A stretch of DNA of 64,000 nucleotides. Source: Ichthyophis bannanicus. Lineage: Eukaryota > Chordata > Amphibia > Gymnophiona > Ichthyophiidae. The notes under the pieces were generated by a model. That model was not told the DNA's origin, searched no databases, and saw only the letters and a list, made by a program, of their open reading frames with translations. The stretch is taken from assembly GCA_033557465.1 (NCBI GenBank), contig CM066045.1, positions 131,771,596 to 131,835,595 of the forward strand. Reading direction: 5' to 3'. A program made the position numbers and the translations under genes. Position 1 is the stretch's first letter, and every line of letters begins with the position of its first letter. Shown in pieces: positions 31,285 through 42,442 of this stretch.

Positions 31285-32925
31285 CCACCGAGGCACTAGT
31301 ACCAATCAATATAAGACTCCTGACCACTTTCACCACGCCATCCAAGAAACACATTGAAAACACTATTGCTGCAATCAACACCACCACTGCTCAGACAGAC
31401 CCCTGTCCTGCTTTCTGTATAAAGGAGCTACGGGCCGACCTTAGCCCTTTTATAGCCAGGCTCATGGACCAATCCTTCACAACAGGTGTCTTCCCCCAAT
31501 CCCTCAAACACACATCCATTAGACTCTGCTAAAAAACAGCAAGCTCAGCAACGAGAAGGTGGACTCATACAGACCGATATCGAGCATACCACTTCTGGCC
31601 AAAATAATGGAAAAAAAGTCCAAAGACAAATTCAAGAACACATCGACACCGTTTCGCTGCTGGACCCCTGCCAACACGGTTTTAGAGAATATCACGGCGT
31701 TTAAACGCTTCTCACCACCCTCCTTAATAACATAACTGCGGGAATCGATAACATCCGTCAGGGGTTTGTCCTCATTTTCTTGGACATAGCAGCTGCTTTC
31801 GACTCAGTAAACCACGAGCTGCTACTGGGGCGCCTCAAGGAGAAGGGCATCTGCGAGACAGCGATAGATTGGTGCAAGTCATACCTCTCGGACAGATGGC
31901 AGCACTTACGATCAGGGGCTTCAACATCTGAACCATTCCACCAGAAGCAGGGCGTACCACAAGGATCCTCCCTCTCCGCCCTGATGTTCAACATTTACAT
32001 GCAGCCCATCTGTAATCTCATCTGGTCTTACAGTGTTAATTGCCTGATATATGCCGACGATGTACTACTTTACATGCCCTTCTCGACAGAGAACCCAGAC
32101 CTCTCCCCACTGATAGACTGCTTTAATGCAGTATCCAACTGGCTCCAAACCCAGAACCTCAGAATTCAGCACAAGAAAACAGAGGTCCTGCTCATTACGA
32201 GAAATCCAAACTTCACCACATCGCCCCACCTAAAGGTCAACAAAGCTGAACTACAGACCAAACCCTTGATCCGGTACCTTGGCGTCACCCTGGATCAGCG
32301 CCTGGACATGAAGGTACATATAAGCAACATAGTTAGAGCCGTATACCATAAGAGCCATACCCTCAGGCACCTCCGCTTTCTGCTAGACCCGGACGACTTC
32401 CGGACAATCTATCAAGCGCTGGTCATACCACACTTTGACTACGCCAATTCAATCCTGCATGGTCTTCCTCAATCCACTTTAAACCCTCTACAGCTCGCGA
32501 TGAACGCCGCAGCGAGAGTTCTACTTGGGGCGTCCAGGAGGGACCACATCACGCCCACCCTGAAACATCTCCACTGGCTCCCTGTACAGGCCAGACTCAC
32601 TTTCAAAACCCTGCTGCTTACCTTTAAAACCATCAATGGACTCTCTTCTGCATCACTAGCAGAGCTTATTCAAGTCACTCCCCCCAACAGGTCCAGAAGA
32701 TCAGTAGCGATCAACACACTAATAGTCCCGAAAGAAATAACCCAATGCACCCAGACAACTACTAACAGAGCTTTCAAATTCTGCGCACCCAGATGCTGGA
32801 ACACTTTGCCACCCAGCATACGCGCAATCCCTGACCTTGCCCAGTTTAGGAAGGCAGTAAAGCACAACCTATTCCTCATGTACTACCAGGTAAACGGTGA
32901 TACAATAGCCCCATCCACGATCTAG
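31285..32925 (+). pseudogene. L2-P reverse transcriptase
   Basis: The linker and first blocks read from 31285 (KELRADLSPFIARLMDQS) with frame breaks between 31530 and 31780. From 31780 to 32925 the frame is open for 381 codons: FLDIAAAFDSVNHELLL with the first catalytic Asp, QGVPQGSSLSALMFNIY, LIYADDVLLYMPF with the Asp pair, then FDYANSILHGLP, AARVLLGASRRDHITP and LHWLPVQARLTFKTLLL. The palm and thumb look functional; the N-terminal breaks do not. No zinc-knuckle domain follows. Confidence 0.85.
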
Positions 32926-33160
32926 ACTAGGCTGTACAATCAAATCTGACCCTACAAGACACCCATGAATATGACTAGTGAGATACGACTTCCATGAAGA
33001 TTAGATGTAAATAGTTACCCAAGTTATCCAAGTTTGAATACCTGTTCCTTGTAAACACAGTTCAGTAATTGCTATGTGTATGCTTTATGTTCCATGTAAA
33101 CCGCACTGATGTTGAATAGTGCGGTATATAAGAAAATGTAAATAAAATAAAAATAAATAA

Positions 33161-33930
33161 ATTCTGTGCTAATTGAAGTGTGTGAAGACTCTTTTTGGGC
33201 AGTCCCTGTAACATGCTGTTGCAGCAATTCCAAATGAGGCGTGATTAAAGCTTGGACTACTGTTCTGAAATCGTGTGATTCTAGGAGGGGTCTGAGGTGT
33301 TGGATTGTTTTTAGCGTGTAGAAAATTGTCCTGGAAGTTTGTTTCAGTTGGGCTGGCATATTTACCTCATTTTTTATTTGAAGCGTGGTGCCACATATAT
33401 TAAAAGTTGGAGGGGGTGAAGTTTTGGTTCCTTGTTTAAAAAGAATTTCAGTTTTTTTTTTAATTTATGTGGAGGTTATTCGCATTAAGCCATGATTCTG
33501 CTTCTATTAAGCAATCGGTGATGTTATGGTATGATGGGTTTTTTTATATCTACTGGTGCATATACCTTAATATCATCTGCATAGATGTGGTATCTAATTT
33601 TGTGTTTCTTGAAGATTGCACATAATGGTTGAAGATATAGATTAAACAGAAGGGCAGATAGAGAAGAGCCTTGGGGGATTCCCTGTTCTTGGGGGAAAGC
33701 GGTGGATGGACTCTTGATTTATTTTTACGTATTGAAAGCAATTAGAGATACATGATTTAAACCATTTTAAAGTTGTTCCAGCTATTCCTATGTGAGCAAG
33801 TCTTGACAGGAGGATGTTATTATCAATGCTATCAAAGGCGGAAGAGATATCTAGGAAGACCAGGATAAAGGCTTGGTTTACATTATCTATGCCACAGATG
33901 AGTGTTTCAAATAAGACCAAAAAAGCAGTG
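33161..33930 (-). pseudogene. L2-M reverse transcriptase, palm piece
   Basis: LVFLDISSAFDSIDNNILL has the first catalytic Asp. The Asp pair (IYADD) is readable near 33570. The thumb region (QLKQTSRTIFYTLKTIQHLR, 33359 and below) follows in another frame, then SLHTLQLAQN up to the L2-P junction. The piece is bounded by DIRS-E on the right and L2-P on the left. Confidence 0.75.
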
Positions 33931-34060
33931 TTCCTGGTCGTTCCTCCAGTTTAGTCCTCCACCTCTGGGTAGTGCATCTCCTCCTGCAGCTTGGAGACAC
34001 TGGGCATGTCAAACTTGTGACATCACTGGACATAGCCTGCTGGAATCTCCCATAAGCCCC
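33931..34060 (+). repeat. DIRS-E left inverted terminal repeat
   Basis: The sequence tccagtttagtcctccacct and what follows (gggtagtgcatctcctcctg, cagcttggagac) is the inverted counterpart of 40055-40125. The first 20 bases pair with the left half of the internal complementary region at 39604-39634. Confidence 0.82.
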
Positions 34061-35189
34061 AGTGTGTCCAGTCTCCATGCAGCAGGAGGACGTAGTGAGC
34101 CTAGGTGCTGGGCTCACTAGAGAAACGAATAAGGAGCAAGTTAGAGTTGATCTTTAAATTTTTCCTTGCTTAAATTTTGTGGGTTAAATGTTTTCCATTT
34201 TGGTTATGGCCCTTTAAATTTATTTTCTGAGGGGTAATATCACTTAAAAAAAAAAAAAAAAAAAAGAGCTATCAGGTTAGAGCCCGATCCTGCCGCACCA
34301 AGACATCTCTTTCTCTGCGGATCTCTCTTCCTAGAAGGCTCAGGGGAGAGCTCCGGAAACGGAGTACTGGCAGGCAGGTTCCCGCGGAGTGTCAAATTGC
34401 CGCTCCGGGTCTTGGGCTGAAGAGCTGGCGCGGTCGCAGCAGCAGCACTTGCGGCGCCCGTTGCTAGCCTGAACATTGAGTGTGTCGCAGCTTGAAGGGC
34501 TCCCGGTCTCAGTGGTAAAGTATTTAATTACACTTTCTTTACTTCTCGTTTACGTGCCTCGGTGCAGCAGCGGGTTGGGCTTCATCTTCCTTCACGGGGA
34601 GAGTTTGTTAGTTTGCGTGCCAAAACTGCCTTCAGTCAGGACCTGCGGCCATTTTAAACATGCGTGTTCGCCGTGTGTCAGCTTGTGGCGGCGGCGGCCT
34701 GGAGAACCGCCGCGGGGTCTAGCCCTAGACTCCAGCCCTTCATTCCGTTTTTTATTTAGTTTCTTTTGGCACGTTTAGTTTCGTTTCATTTCTTTTACTT
34801 TCTTTGCATCCCTGTTTAGGCTTTTGGGTTTTAGATTCAGGGGGTTTCTACTGCTTATATCTGAGTGGTTGGGAAACCAATTTCAGAGGATTTTGTTCCC
34901 TGTTAGATAGATAGATACTATCTTTTACTTATCTATCTATATCTATATATAATAAAATATTTATAATTTCCTATGGGGCTGCAAATTTCTTATTCTTGCC
35001 CAGGCTGCTCGGCGGTCAGCACATGTCAGGACGCCCGCAGTGTGTCGTCTGCGGCACCCATAGAGGCACAGTCGCGGACACCGGCATCTGTAGGGGCTGC
35101 GCAGCTGTGTCTGTCAGCGTGGAGCAGCAGATGGAGAATTCAGGTGCCCCTGCTTCTCAGGGAGCCGCAGCAGGGGTGGAAGGGGAAGC

Positions 35190-36518
35190 GTGGTAGCTGC
35201 CCCATCCACGTCCCTTCCGGAAGCTTCAGCGGGGGACCCTAGTGCGTTGCCCGGGGTAGGCCCCGGTTCGCAGCTGGAGGATTTTTGTCCAGATTTTGTC
35301 CTGATAATGCATCAGACATTCTGTCTCAGACGGCAGGGTAAGTTGCCTAGTCCCTTACCTCTTCCGTCGGCGGTTCCGCCATCCGGGATGGCGGACGGTG
35401 AGAGCCCTTCTCTGAAGCCGCCAAAGAGGCCTTGCCTTCCTGATCACTCCCCTTCAGAGTTGGAGTGGCAGGAGGCGGACGAGGCCGAGTTGGAGATGGA
35501 GGTAGATATGGGCGAGTTGGAGGAGGGGGAGATCCCGGAACCTGAGGATCAAGCAAAGATCGTTCCGGTGTTCCGGAAGGATGAGCTGACGGCCCTAATT
35601 ATGGAGTCCCTGCAGATGCTCAAGCTTGCGACGACGCAACTGACCAAGGAAGAGGATGGGGAGGATCCCATCATTCAGGCGGTGCGACAGACGCAAGTGG
35701 TGTTTCCAGTTCACAAGGTGGTGGATTGGATGATCCAAGATGAGTGGGACCAACCAGAAGTGGGGCTCAGAGAGCTGAGGACTATGAACAGGCTCTATCC
35801 CTTGGTGGATAAGGACAAGGAGAAATTCCGCTGTCCGTGGATTGATGCAGTGGTATCTGCAGTTACTAAAAAGACCACTATATCTGTGGAAGATAGCGTG
35901 GCTTTAAAGGATGCGCAGGATAGGAAAGTGGATGGTTTGTTGAAACTATCCTTCGAAGCGGATGCGGTGTCCTTGCAGGCTTCCATCTGTGGAGCTTGGG
36001 TGGCAAGGATCTGCCTTCGGTGGTCTCAACACTTACAGCAATCATCCCACTTGGAGCAGGAAAGTGTAAGGGAGCTGGAACGCTTGGAATCAGGGTCGGC
36101 GTATTTGGCGGATGTGCACTACGACCTGATCAGGGCTCTAGCAAACAGTATGGCGTCGCTAGTGGCTGCCCGGAGATCCCTGTGGCTCAGAAATTGGTCA
36201 GCCGACGGGTCACCCAAATCGCGCCTTAGTAAGCTTCCATTTAAAGGGAAGCTGTTGTTTGGAGAGAATCTTGACATGTTGGTTAAGGATTTAGGTGAGT
36301 CCAAGGGTGGAAGGCTTCCGGAGGACAAGCCTAAGCAAGGAAAATTCTCTCCGGCCTTTCGGGGTCAGTTTAGAGATTTCAGGAGATTCCGTACTTCTCG
36401 TTTGGGGGGTTTCCAAAGGGGAAGATTTGCTTCTCAGGCACAGGGGTTTCGCGGGTTCCGCGGAGCAAGTAGAGGATTTGCAGCGGCTGCTGCAGGTACC
36501 GCTCGAAAGCCACAATGA
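35190..36518 (+). CDS. DIRS-E Gag
   Basis: An intact frame of 442 codons. It has an acidic region at about residues 95-125 (EADEAELEMEVDMGELEEGE), a conserved core (VVFPVHKVVDWMIQDEW at about 170, then VVSAVTKKTTISVED, SAYLADVHYDLIRALANSMA) and a C-terminal Arg/Phe/Gly-rich tail (FRDFRRFRTSRLGGFQRGRF) for nucleic-acid binding. This is the DIRS gag family that also gave rise to the LAP2alpha C-terminal region. The start is the first ATG of the frame and could be later. The reverse-transcriptase frame begins in another frame before its stop. Confidence 0.82.
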   Translation: MVAAPSTSLPEASAGDPSALPGVGPGSQLEDFCPDFVLIMHQTFCLRRQGKLPSPLPLPSAVPPSGMADGESPSLKPPKRPCLPDHSPSELEWQEADEAELEMEVDMGELEEGEIPEPEDQAKIVPVFRKDELTALIMESLQMLKLATTQLTKEEDGEDPIIQAVRQTQVVFPVHKVVDWMIQDEWDQPEVGLRELRTMNRLYPLVDKDKEKFRCPWIDAVVSAVTKKTTISVEDSVALKDAQDRKVDGLLKLSFEADAVSLQASICGAWVARICLRWSQHLQQSSHLEQESVRELERLESGSAYLADVHYDLIRALANSMASLVAARRSLWLRNWSADGSPKSRLSKLPFKGKLLFGENLDMLVKDLGESKGGRLPEDKPKQGKFSPAFRGQFRDFRRFRTSRLGGFQRGRFASQAQGFRGFRGASRGFAAAAAGTARKPQ

Positions 36519-38747
36519 AAGGAGGCAGGTCCCGGCAGAAAGTCAACCAATAGGAGAACGGCTTTGGGGTTTTCTTTCTGCTTGGACCCAAATAATATCC
36601 GACCAGAGGGTACTGGAGATCATTCTCAAAGGTTATGTACTGGATTTGGCAAGGCCTGTACTAGACTTCTTCGTGCTGTCGCCCTGCAGGGGTCACATGA
36701 AGACCCTAGCAGTCCGACAGACCCTGGACCGGCTCTTGCAGTTGGGAGCCGTCATACCGGTGCCGGAGTCCGAATGCGGCATGTGGCGATACTCCATTTA
36801 TTTTGTGGTGCCAAAGAAAGACGGATCCCTTCGACCAATCCTGGATCTCAAAGGGGTAAATCGCTGTCTCCGAGTGCCGGATTTCAGAATGGAAACGCTG
36901 CGGTCCATCATTGTAGCAGTACGTCGGGGAGAGTTCCTGACATCTCTAGATCTCACGGAGGCGTATTTACATGTCCCGATCAGAGCTTCTCATCAAAAGT
37001 TCTTGCGGTTCGCGCTCCCTTGGGGCCATTATAAGTTCCAGGCGTTACCTTTCGGTCTTGTGACAGCTCCGCGGATTTTCACAAAGATCATGGTAGTGGT
37101 GGCAGCGGCCCTACGAAAGGAAGGGGTCTTAGTTCATCCATACCTCGACGATTGGTTGATTCGGGCGAAGTCCAAAGCCGAGAGCGAGCAAGCTACAGCC
37201 AAGGTTGTGCATTTTCTGCAGGAGCTTGGCTGGTTAGTCAATGTGGCCAAGAGCCATCTGGTTCCGTCTCAAGTGCTCGAGTATCTGTGAGTACGGTTCG
37301 ACACTCAGAAAGGGGCGGTATTTCTGACGGAGCAGAGGACCCAAGCACTTCAAAGACTGGTTCGCAGCTTCAGGTCCGTTCCAGCGCCCACTGCGTGGAG
37401 TTACCTTCGGGTGCTGGGTACAATGGCGGCGACATTGGAGGTAGTTCCGTGGGCCAGATTTCATATTTATTTATTTTATTTATTTATTTAGCTGTATTTA
37501 TATACCGCTTTTCACCGGGTCAAAGCGGTGTTACATGGGGGTGGGGGGAATTAAGTACAAGGGTGGGGCCATCACCGGGGAGGCAACATTGATGATTTTG
37601 ACATAGGAAAGACTTTGGACATAGGACAAACGTTGGACATAGACAGGTTAGGGTAGCTTCGAGTTAGAGGTTCATTGTGGATGAGATCGGGGTTTTGTGG
37701 GTTTTTCGGTGGGGCTCGAGTTGAAATATTCCTGAAAAAGGATGTTTTTTAGCTGTTTTCTGAAAGATAGTAGGTCGGCATTGCTTCTGAGATGAGACCT
37801 TTGCAGCGGTTGTTGCTTCGCCGATGGTCAAACCAGTCCGACTCGTTGAACAAACGTCTCCCTTGTCCTCTTCGGGTCAGAGAGTCCCTTCGGTGGTGGC
37901 TGCTCCCTGTGTCTCTGGGAGCGGGAATGCCTCTGGAGCAGCCAGAGTGGATCCCACTACTGACGGACGTGAGTCTGTCAGGGTGGGGAGCGCATTGCAG
38001 AGAGGCCTTTGCACAAGGTGCTTGGTCGGCGGAAGAGAGCGGCTGGTCCATCAACCGACGGGAGCTGAGAACAGTGTTCCTGGCCCTGCAAAGGTTCGAG
38101 ACTACGGTGACGGGGCGAGCGGTATGAGTGCTGTCTGACAATGCCACGACGGTGGCCTACATAAATTGGCAGGGTGGTACAGGAAGTGTGGCCATGGAAG
38201 AGGAGGCAGAGCGAATGTTCACTTGGATAGAGTCTCATTTGCAAGCAATATCGGCGGCCCACATTGCAGGGAAGGACAATGTGATGGCGGATTTTCTCAG
38301 GAGGGTCCGAGTGGATGCCGAAAAATGGGAATTGCATCCGGACGTCTTCGCGCAAATAGTCCACCGGTAGGGGACTCCGGTCATGGATCTGATGGCAACA
38401 TTCCAGTCAGCGAAGTCGAGTTGTTTCTTCAGCAGATGACGGGAGACCAGGTCGGAAGGAATCGACGCCTTGATACAGCCTTGGCCGTCGACAGGTCTCC
38501 TTTATGTCTTTCCGCCGTGTGCGCTCATCGGACGCGTGGTTCAGCGCGTCGAAGCACATTGGGGGCGAGTGCTTTGGGTGGCTCCGGGTTGGCCCAGGCA
38601 CCCATGGTACGCTGATCTCATGAGGTTACTCGACGGGGTGCCTTGGAGATTACCGACATCGGAGAACCTGTTGATTCAGGGTCCGCTGCGAATGCCTCAG
38701 GCGGATCGGTTCTCGCTTACGGCCTGGCCATTGAAAGGGCAAGGTTA
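36519..38747 (+). pseudogene. DIRS-E reverse transcriptase / RNase H, broken
   Basis: The reverse transcriptase reads to a TGA at 37288-37290: YSIYFVVPKKDGSLRPILDL, FLTSLDLTEAYLHVPI, FQALPFGLVTAPRIFTK and VHPYLDDWLI with the Asp pair. It continues past the stop to an L2 insertion at 37464-37790. After that come LLTDVSLSGWGAHC (Asp of RNase H kept), LSDNATTVAYINWQGGTG and KDNVMADFLRR. Two more nonsense codons lie at 38125-38127 and 38368-38370. The frame then reaches the usual tail WYADLMRLLDGVPWRLP. The open frame before 36519, overlapping gag from 36295, is not conserved in the other copies. Confidence 0.83.
37464..37790 (-). mobile_element. L2 3' fragment in DIRS-E
   Basis: On the minus strand it codes the last residues of an L2 protein (SFRKQLKNILF in short form) and ends with the stem-loop accgcttt ... 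aaagcggt, tataaata and a taaa-rich tail on the left edge. The DIRS-E RNase H gene flanks it on both sides. The boundaries are good to a few bases; no clear duplication. Confidence 0.8.
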
Positions 38748-39580
38748 AGGAAGAAAGGTTACTCCAGGTCAGTCATTGCCACATTGCTTCAGGCACGAAA
38801 ACGGTCAACATCATTGGCTTATGTACGCATTTGGCGGGTATTTGAAGACTGGTGCTCAAGGCACCAAGTCCGTGCCGTTACAGCGTCCGTGCCTGTGGTC
38901 TTAAGTTTCCTACAGGACGGGTTCGAGAAGGGACTGGCAGCCAGTTCCTTGAAGGTTCCATTGGCAGCCCTCTCTTGTTATAGAGATAAAGTTCAAGGAG
39001 TTTCCCTAGGGGCTCATGTCGATGTGGTGCGTTTTCTTAAAGCGGTTACCAGAATACGACCTTCTCGTAGAGTTACTGTTCCGCCGTGGGACCTCAACTT
39101 GGTTTTAGGGGCACTGGTAAAGGAACCTTTTGAGCCCTTGAGCCAAGCATCCGTCAAGGATTTGACTTTGAAAATGATATTTTTGGTAGCCATCTGTTCG
39201 GCGCGGCGCATTTCAGAGTTGCAGGCTGTCATGTAGAGAGCCTTTTTTGTGCTTTTCTAGTGAGAAGATAGTCCTTCGGCCTGTCCCATCCTTTTTACCC
39301 AAAGTGTCATCACCGTTTCATTTAAATCAAATGGTGTCTTTACCGGTCTTACCTTGGGGGGGGGGGGGGAGGACACGTTGCCGAACGGGGTTTGCGGCGC
39401 TTGGACTTAAAGAGGGTACTGCGGAAATATTTGGCGGTCTCCGAACAAATTTGTAGAGCGGCCACCTGGTCCTCTCTTCATACCTTCAGTAAACACTGCC
39501 GTCTTGATGTACTCGCGGCGAAGGATGCCTGTTTTGGATCGGCGGTGTTGCAGGCCGGCTGGAAGGGCCCCTCCCGTTAG
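38643..39580 (+). pseudogene. DIRS-E tyrosine recombinase, internally deleted
   Basis: The N-terminal half is open to 39236 (RLRKKGYSRSVIATLLQARK, ICSARRISELQAV with the catalytic Arg). After a small deletion the frame shifts, and KIVLRPVPSFLPK follows. A larger deletion near 39440 removes the block with the His-x-x-Arg motif: the sequence passes from LRKYLAV straight to EQICRAATWSSLHTF. The nucleophile position reads SKHCRLD, with Cys in place of Tyr. The enzyme is dead. Confidence 0.82.
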
Positions 39581-39603
39581 TAGTGTTCTGTTACATCCCA
39601 AAG

Positions 39604-39694
39604 GTGGAGGACTAAACTGGAGGAGCAATCAGGAAATAGTAATTACACTTACCTGGTAGTTGTAGTTCCTGGAGTAACTCCAGTTTAGTCCTCA
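39604..39694. repeat. DIRS-E internal complementary region
   Basis: Left half pairs with the left end (33931-33960), right half with the right end (40100-40157). It contains AATTAC-9 bases-GTAGTT at 39641-39661, one mismatch from a perfect palindrome. Confidence 0.82.
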
Positions 39695-40054
39695 TTCCCA
39701 CCCAGGGAGTGTTTGATTAACAGGACAAGTTCAATAGAGTGAAATGCAAAATCTACAGATGAGTGTTGCTTAATGTGATTTACAGTCGTTCTTTCTCTTT
39801 CACCCTGACTGTGCTTCCTCTTCAGGATCTCTGGTTCGGCAGGGGGGAGAAGGGCAAAAGGGGAAACCTCGCCCTTTTTTTTGAAAGGGGAGGTTCGTGT
39901 TCAATAAGTTACCAGTTATACCTTTATCTTGAGTTTGGGATTATTATTATTAATGAAGTAGCTACTTGTTTGTTGCTCTTTTGAGTCTGCTTTGTCAATA
40001 GTTCACTGGGAGATTCCAGCAGGCTATTTCTAGTGATGTCACGAGTTTGACATG

Positions 40055-40157
40055 CCCAGTCTCCAAGCTGCAGGAGGAGGTGTACTACCCAGAGGTGGAT
40101 GACTAAACTGGAGTTCCTCCAGGAACTACAATTACCAGGTAAGTGTAATTACTATTT
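40055..40157 (+). repeat. DIRS-E right inverted terminal repeat with extension
   Basis: After the part shared with the left end it continues about 30 bases (40126-40156) with AATTAC-9 bases-GTAATT at 40130-40150. The spacer is caggtaagt. Confidence 0.82.
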
Positions 40158-41076
40158 TCCACTCCATGAAATGGGCGGAACCCAAATTAGTGTTTGTCAA
40201 GTGGTGCGTGAAGGTTGATGATGTCTTGGAGTTGAATTTGCACAGTTTTTTCTATAACTTTTGCCAAAAATGGAATATTAGAAATTGGTCTATATGAGGC
40301 TGGTTCTTCTCTGTTAAGTGAATTGTTTTTGAGGATTGGGCGAATGATGGATAGTTTGAGTTGGTTTGGCATTTATGCCTTGGAGGAGAGATTGATTTGC
40401 AATATTGAGTATAGTTGGGGCTAGATCTGCATTAGTCGCTTTTATCCAAGCAACCGGACAGGGATCCAGATGAGAGGTAGTGGTGTTGATTTTTGTAATT
40501 GTTTCCAGGAGTTTCTCCTTGATGAGGTGGAAGGTGTGCCATTTATTGGTAGTGGATTGACATTCACTTTGGGGGGCATTAAAGAGAGTTTTTTGTTTTT
40601 TAATTTTGTTTCCAGGTGGTTTGCTATAGATTGGGGATTAATAGGTGTGCTGTTGGCAATATTTGGGGAGGCTTTGGTTAAGGTTTTTACAATCTCAAAG
40701 AGCTCTCTAGGGTGGTTAATAGCCTTCTTTATTATGTTTGTGTGGTGGTCTTTCTTTGCCATGAGAATCTCTTCTTTATAGTTGTTTAGTGCAATGATGT
40801 AGCGATCCTTATGTTCAGGTGTTTTTCTTGCTCTCCATTTTTTCTCTATTTTACGGAGTTCTTTCTTGAGGCTATGTATTTCTTATGTATACCATTTTTC
40901 TGAGGGCCTACGTTAGTGTTCTTTTTAGATGTAGTGGGTAAGGCAGTTTTGTTGATTATAGGGAACCAATTCTTTATTATCTCATCAAGGTCCTGAATTT
41001 GTGGGGCCAGTTGGGGGGTAATCTCCTGCAGGAATGTTTCTTTGTCGAAATGCCTAAATGCCTAAAATGCAGGGTT
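40158..41076 (-). pseudogene. L2-M reverse transcriptase, N-terminal piece
   Basis: The readable part (40372-40187) has LKLSIIRPILKNNSLN and ASYRPISNIPFLAKVIEK, then the GFRPFHG block near the DIRS-E junction with a TAA in place of a Gln codon just before it. Upstream (40442-40762) is the linker (FEIVKTLTKAS). The gene continues at 33930. Confidence 0.75.
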
Positions 41077-41215
41077 TGTACATCCCTAAAGCTTTCTTTG
41101 AAAGCATGGGATTGGATCCCCGTGGGCTCTGTCAACGCTAATGTTACCCATATGTGAGGACTTATTCCTGCTGTCCCCGGAGAACATCTGTTACAGGTGA
41201 GTAACTATGCTTTCT
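41077..41215 (+). repeat. DIRS-G right terminal repeat, outer part
   Basis: It continues the repeat cut at 24767 and reads like DIRS-C (ctaaagctttctttgaaagc). It ends in a 27-base extension (41185-41211) with GTTACAGGTGAGTAAC at 41190-41205. Confidence 0.82.
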
Positions 41216-41883
41216 CCCACACTTGCTGCAGGATAAATGAAGACTTCTGGATCCCTTACCATAGTTTGCCCGAAGATATTTCTTATCCAAAATTCCTGCA
41301 TAAAGTTTCTAGGGCCTTGGCTCTGAGTGACTCTCAAACTTCTAATAATAAGCTGGATTTCCAGTCTATATTTTAATCTTGTAGTGTATCTAAGCAGATT
41401 TTAGCCCTACCGGTTCATCAAATCCTTCAAGATCTGCAATCTTCCATCTTGAAGAACCCCACTTCAGTACATGCTACCTCCTGGCGACTCAACCTCAAAT
41501 ACAAGGTGTTATCTGTGCCAGTGTTTGACCACCTGCAGCTGTCTCATCAGTCAGTGGTCTCGGAAGTTGTCCTTAAACAGTCAAAGTCCTCTAAATCTAC
41601 TTTCCAGATACCACCCAGCAAAGAACAAAAAACCTTTGATGCTGTCGGTTGAAAGACTTATCAGAGTAGCCTTCTTGGCATGAGGGTTCTATCTCATGCG
41701 CTCCAGATTTCAAGCCTTAACAGCAGAAGAGCAGGCTCAGTTTCTTACTGATCTGCATGAGTTTCTATACCGTATCATCTGCACCATCTATGATGCCTTT
41801 GATTCGATGGCGCGCTTGCTATCATGGTGATTTTGGCCAGATGCACAGCTTGGATCCGAGTATCTGGATTACGTGAAGACCTT
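41216..41883 (+). pseudogene. DIRS-H gag
   Basis: Pieces correspond in order to the A/B-type gag: VHQILQDLQSSILKNP, FDHLQLSHQSVVSEVVLK, STFQIPPSKEQKTFDAVG, then two later segments with stops. A further piece at about 54535-54650 (DDLYQGDGLFESKVQEAVSG) is the continuation beyond DIRS-F. Several stops and shifts are present. Confidence 0.68.
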
Positions 41884-42442
41884 TCCTCTTCGTCTCTCCA
41901 GGCCAGTACAGGCACCATAGGGTAGTAAATCCCTTCCAGCAGCTGAGGACTGAAACACTCCCAAGTTTTGTCGACACCCTATACAGCTCCCTCTGATGTC
42001 CCAGGCTCAGTCTTTCAGTCCTCAGCAGCTGAGTAGGATCGTCTTTTACCAGGCTCCCTGTTAGAGACGAAGAGAAAGAGATTTAAAAACAAAAGGTCTT
42101 TTGAGTTAAGGTGGAGGGTGCTGGTTTGCCTTAGCAAGGCTGTAATCCCAGGGTGGAACAGGTTTCATCTGCCTGAAGGATCGATTCAGGGGCAGCAGAG
42201 GTAGAGCCTGCCTCGGTTTGTACAGAGCCTCCGTGGTGCTGGGCTGCCTAGTAGGAAACTGCCTGGGAGCCCCGGTGCAGTTCTTCTCTCCCCTCCACTG
42301 GTCTTGAGTTCTCGCTAGCAGCGGGACAGGGAGCTGTGATAGCATCGCTAGTGGACGTAGAGGTAGGTTTTGTGGAGACACGGCGATCGCGGGGCTGATT
42401 GTGTTGGTGGGCTGCCAACGGAGGAAGCTCAGTTCGTGACGC

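Larger units (their letters stand above)
27831..33160 (+). mobile_element. L2-P, near full-length L2 LINE in L2-M
   Basis: About 4 kb once the solo LTR (29949-31280) is removed. It has a GC-rich 5' UTR (27831-28497), one long protein with endonuclease and reverse transcriptase, a 3' UTR with stem-loop (ccgcact ... agtgcgg) and an aataaata tail. The host L2-M frame runs from one side to the other with only a few bases lost. No target duplication is clear. Confidence 0.87.
33931..40157 (+). mobile_element. DIRS-E retrotransposon, both ends present, in L2-M
   Basis: Both terminal repeats are in the window: left from 33931 (ttcctggtcg, then ctccagtttagtcctcc) and right to about 40157. The host L2 frame is restored exactly when the element is removed, with no target duplication. 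Order: left repeat, long 5' UTR with a poly(A) run (34246-34265) and ATCT repeats (34905-34945), gag, reverse transcriptase/RNase H (split by an L2 piece), recombinase, complementary region (39604-39694), right repeat. Confidence 0.9.
24768..41076 (-). mobile_element. L2-M, minus-strand L2 LINE hosting other elements
   Basis: A single L2 copy in pieces 24768-25293, 27525-27830, 33161-33930 and 40158-41076. The 3' end (left edge) has an A/T-rich tail (atttatttattttt) and the stem-loop taccgcc ... ggcggt. The short sequence tgta flanks it at 24764-24767 and 41077-41080. Its protein frame is restored when CR1b and DIRS-E are removed, and nearly so for L2-P, which proves the order of insertion. 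The 5' end is truncated inside the linker before the reverse transcriptase. Confidence 0.85.
24158..41215 (+). mobile_element. DIRS-G retrotransposon, 3' part, split by L2-M
   Basis: Recombinase C-terminus (24158-24375), internal complementary region (24549-24655) and the start of the right terminal repeat up to 24767. The repeat resumes at 41077 and ends at about 41215. Everything between 24768 and 41076 is later insertion (L2-M and its contents). The element belongs with DIRS-C: both have cacctttgggcgggaag-type repeats. On its right the sequence changes at 41216 to gag of another element (DIRS-H). Its 5' two thirds are missing to the left of the L1. Confidence 0.82.

Noticed and set aside
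36295..36518. Long N-terminal extension of the DIRS-E reverse transcriptase frame
   Set aside because: It overlaps gag in another frame and is not matched by DIRS-A, B, C or F.
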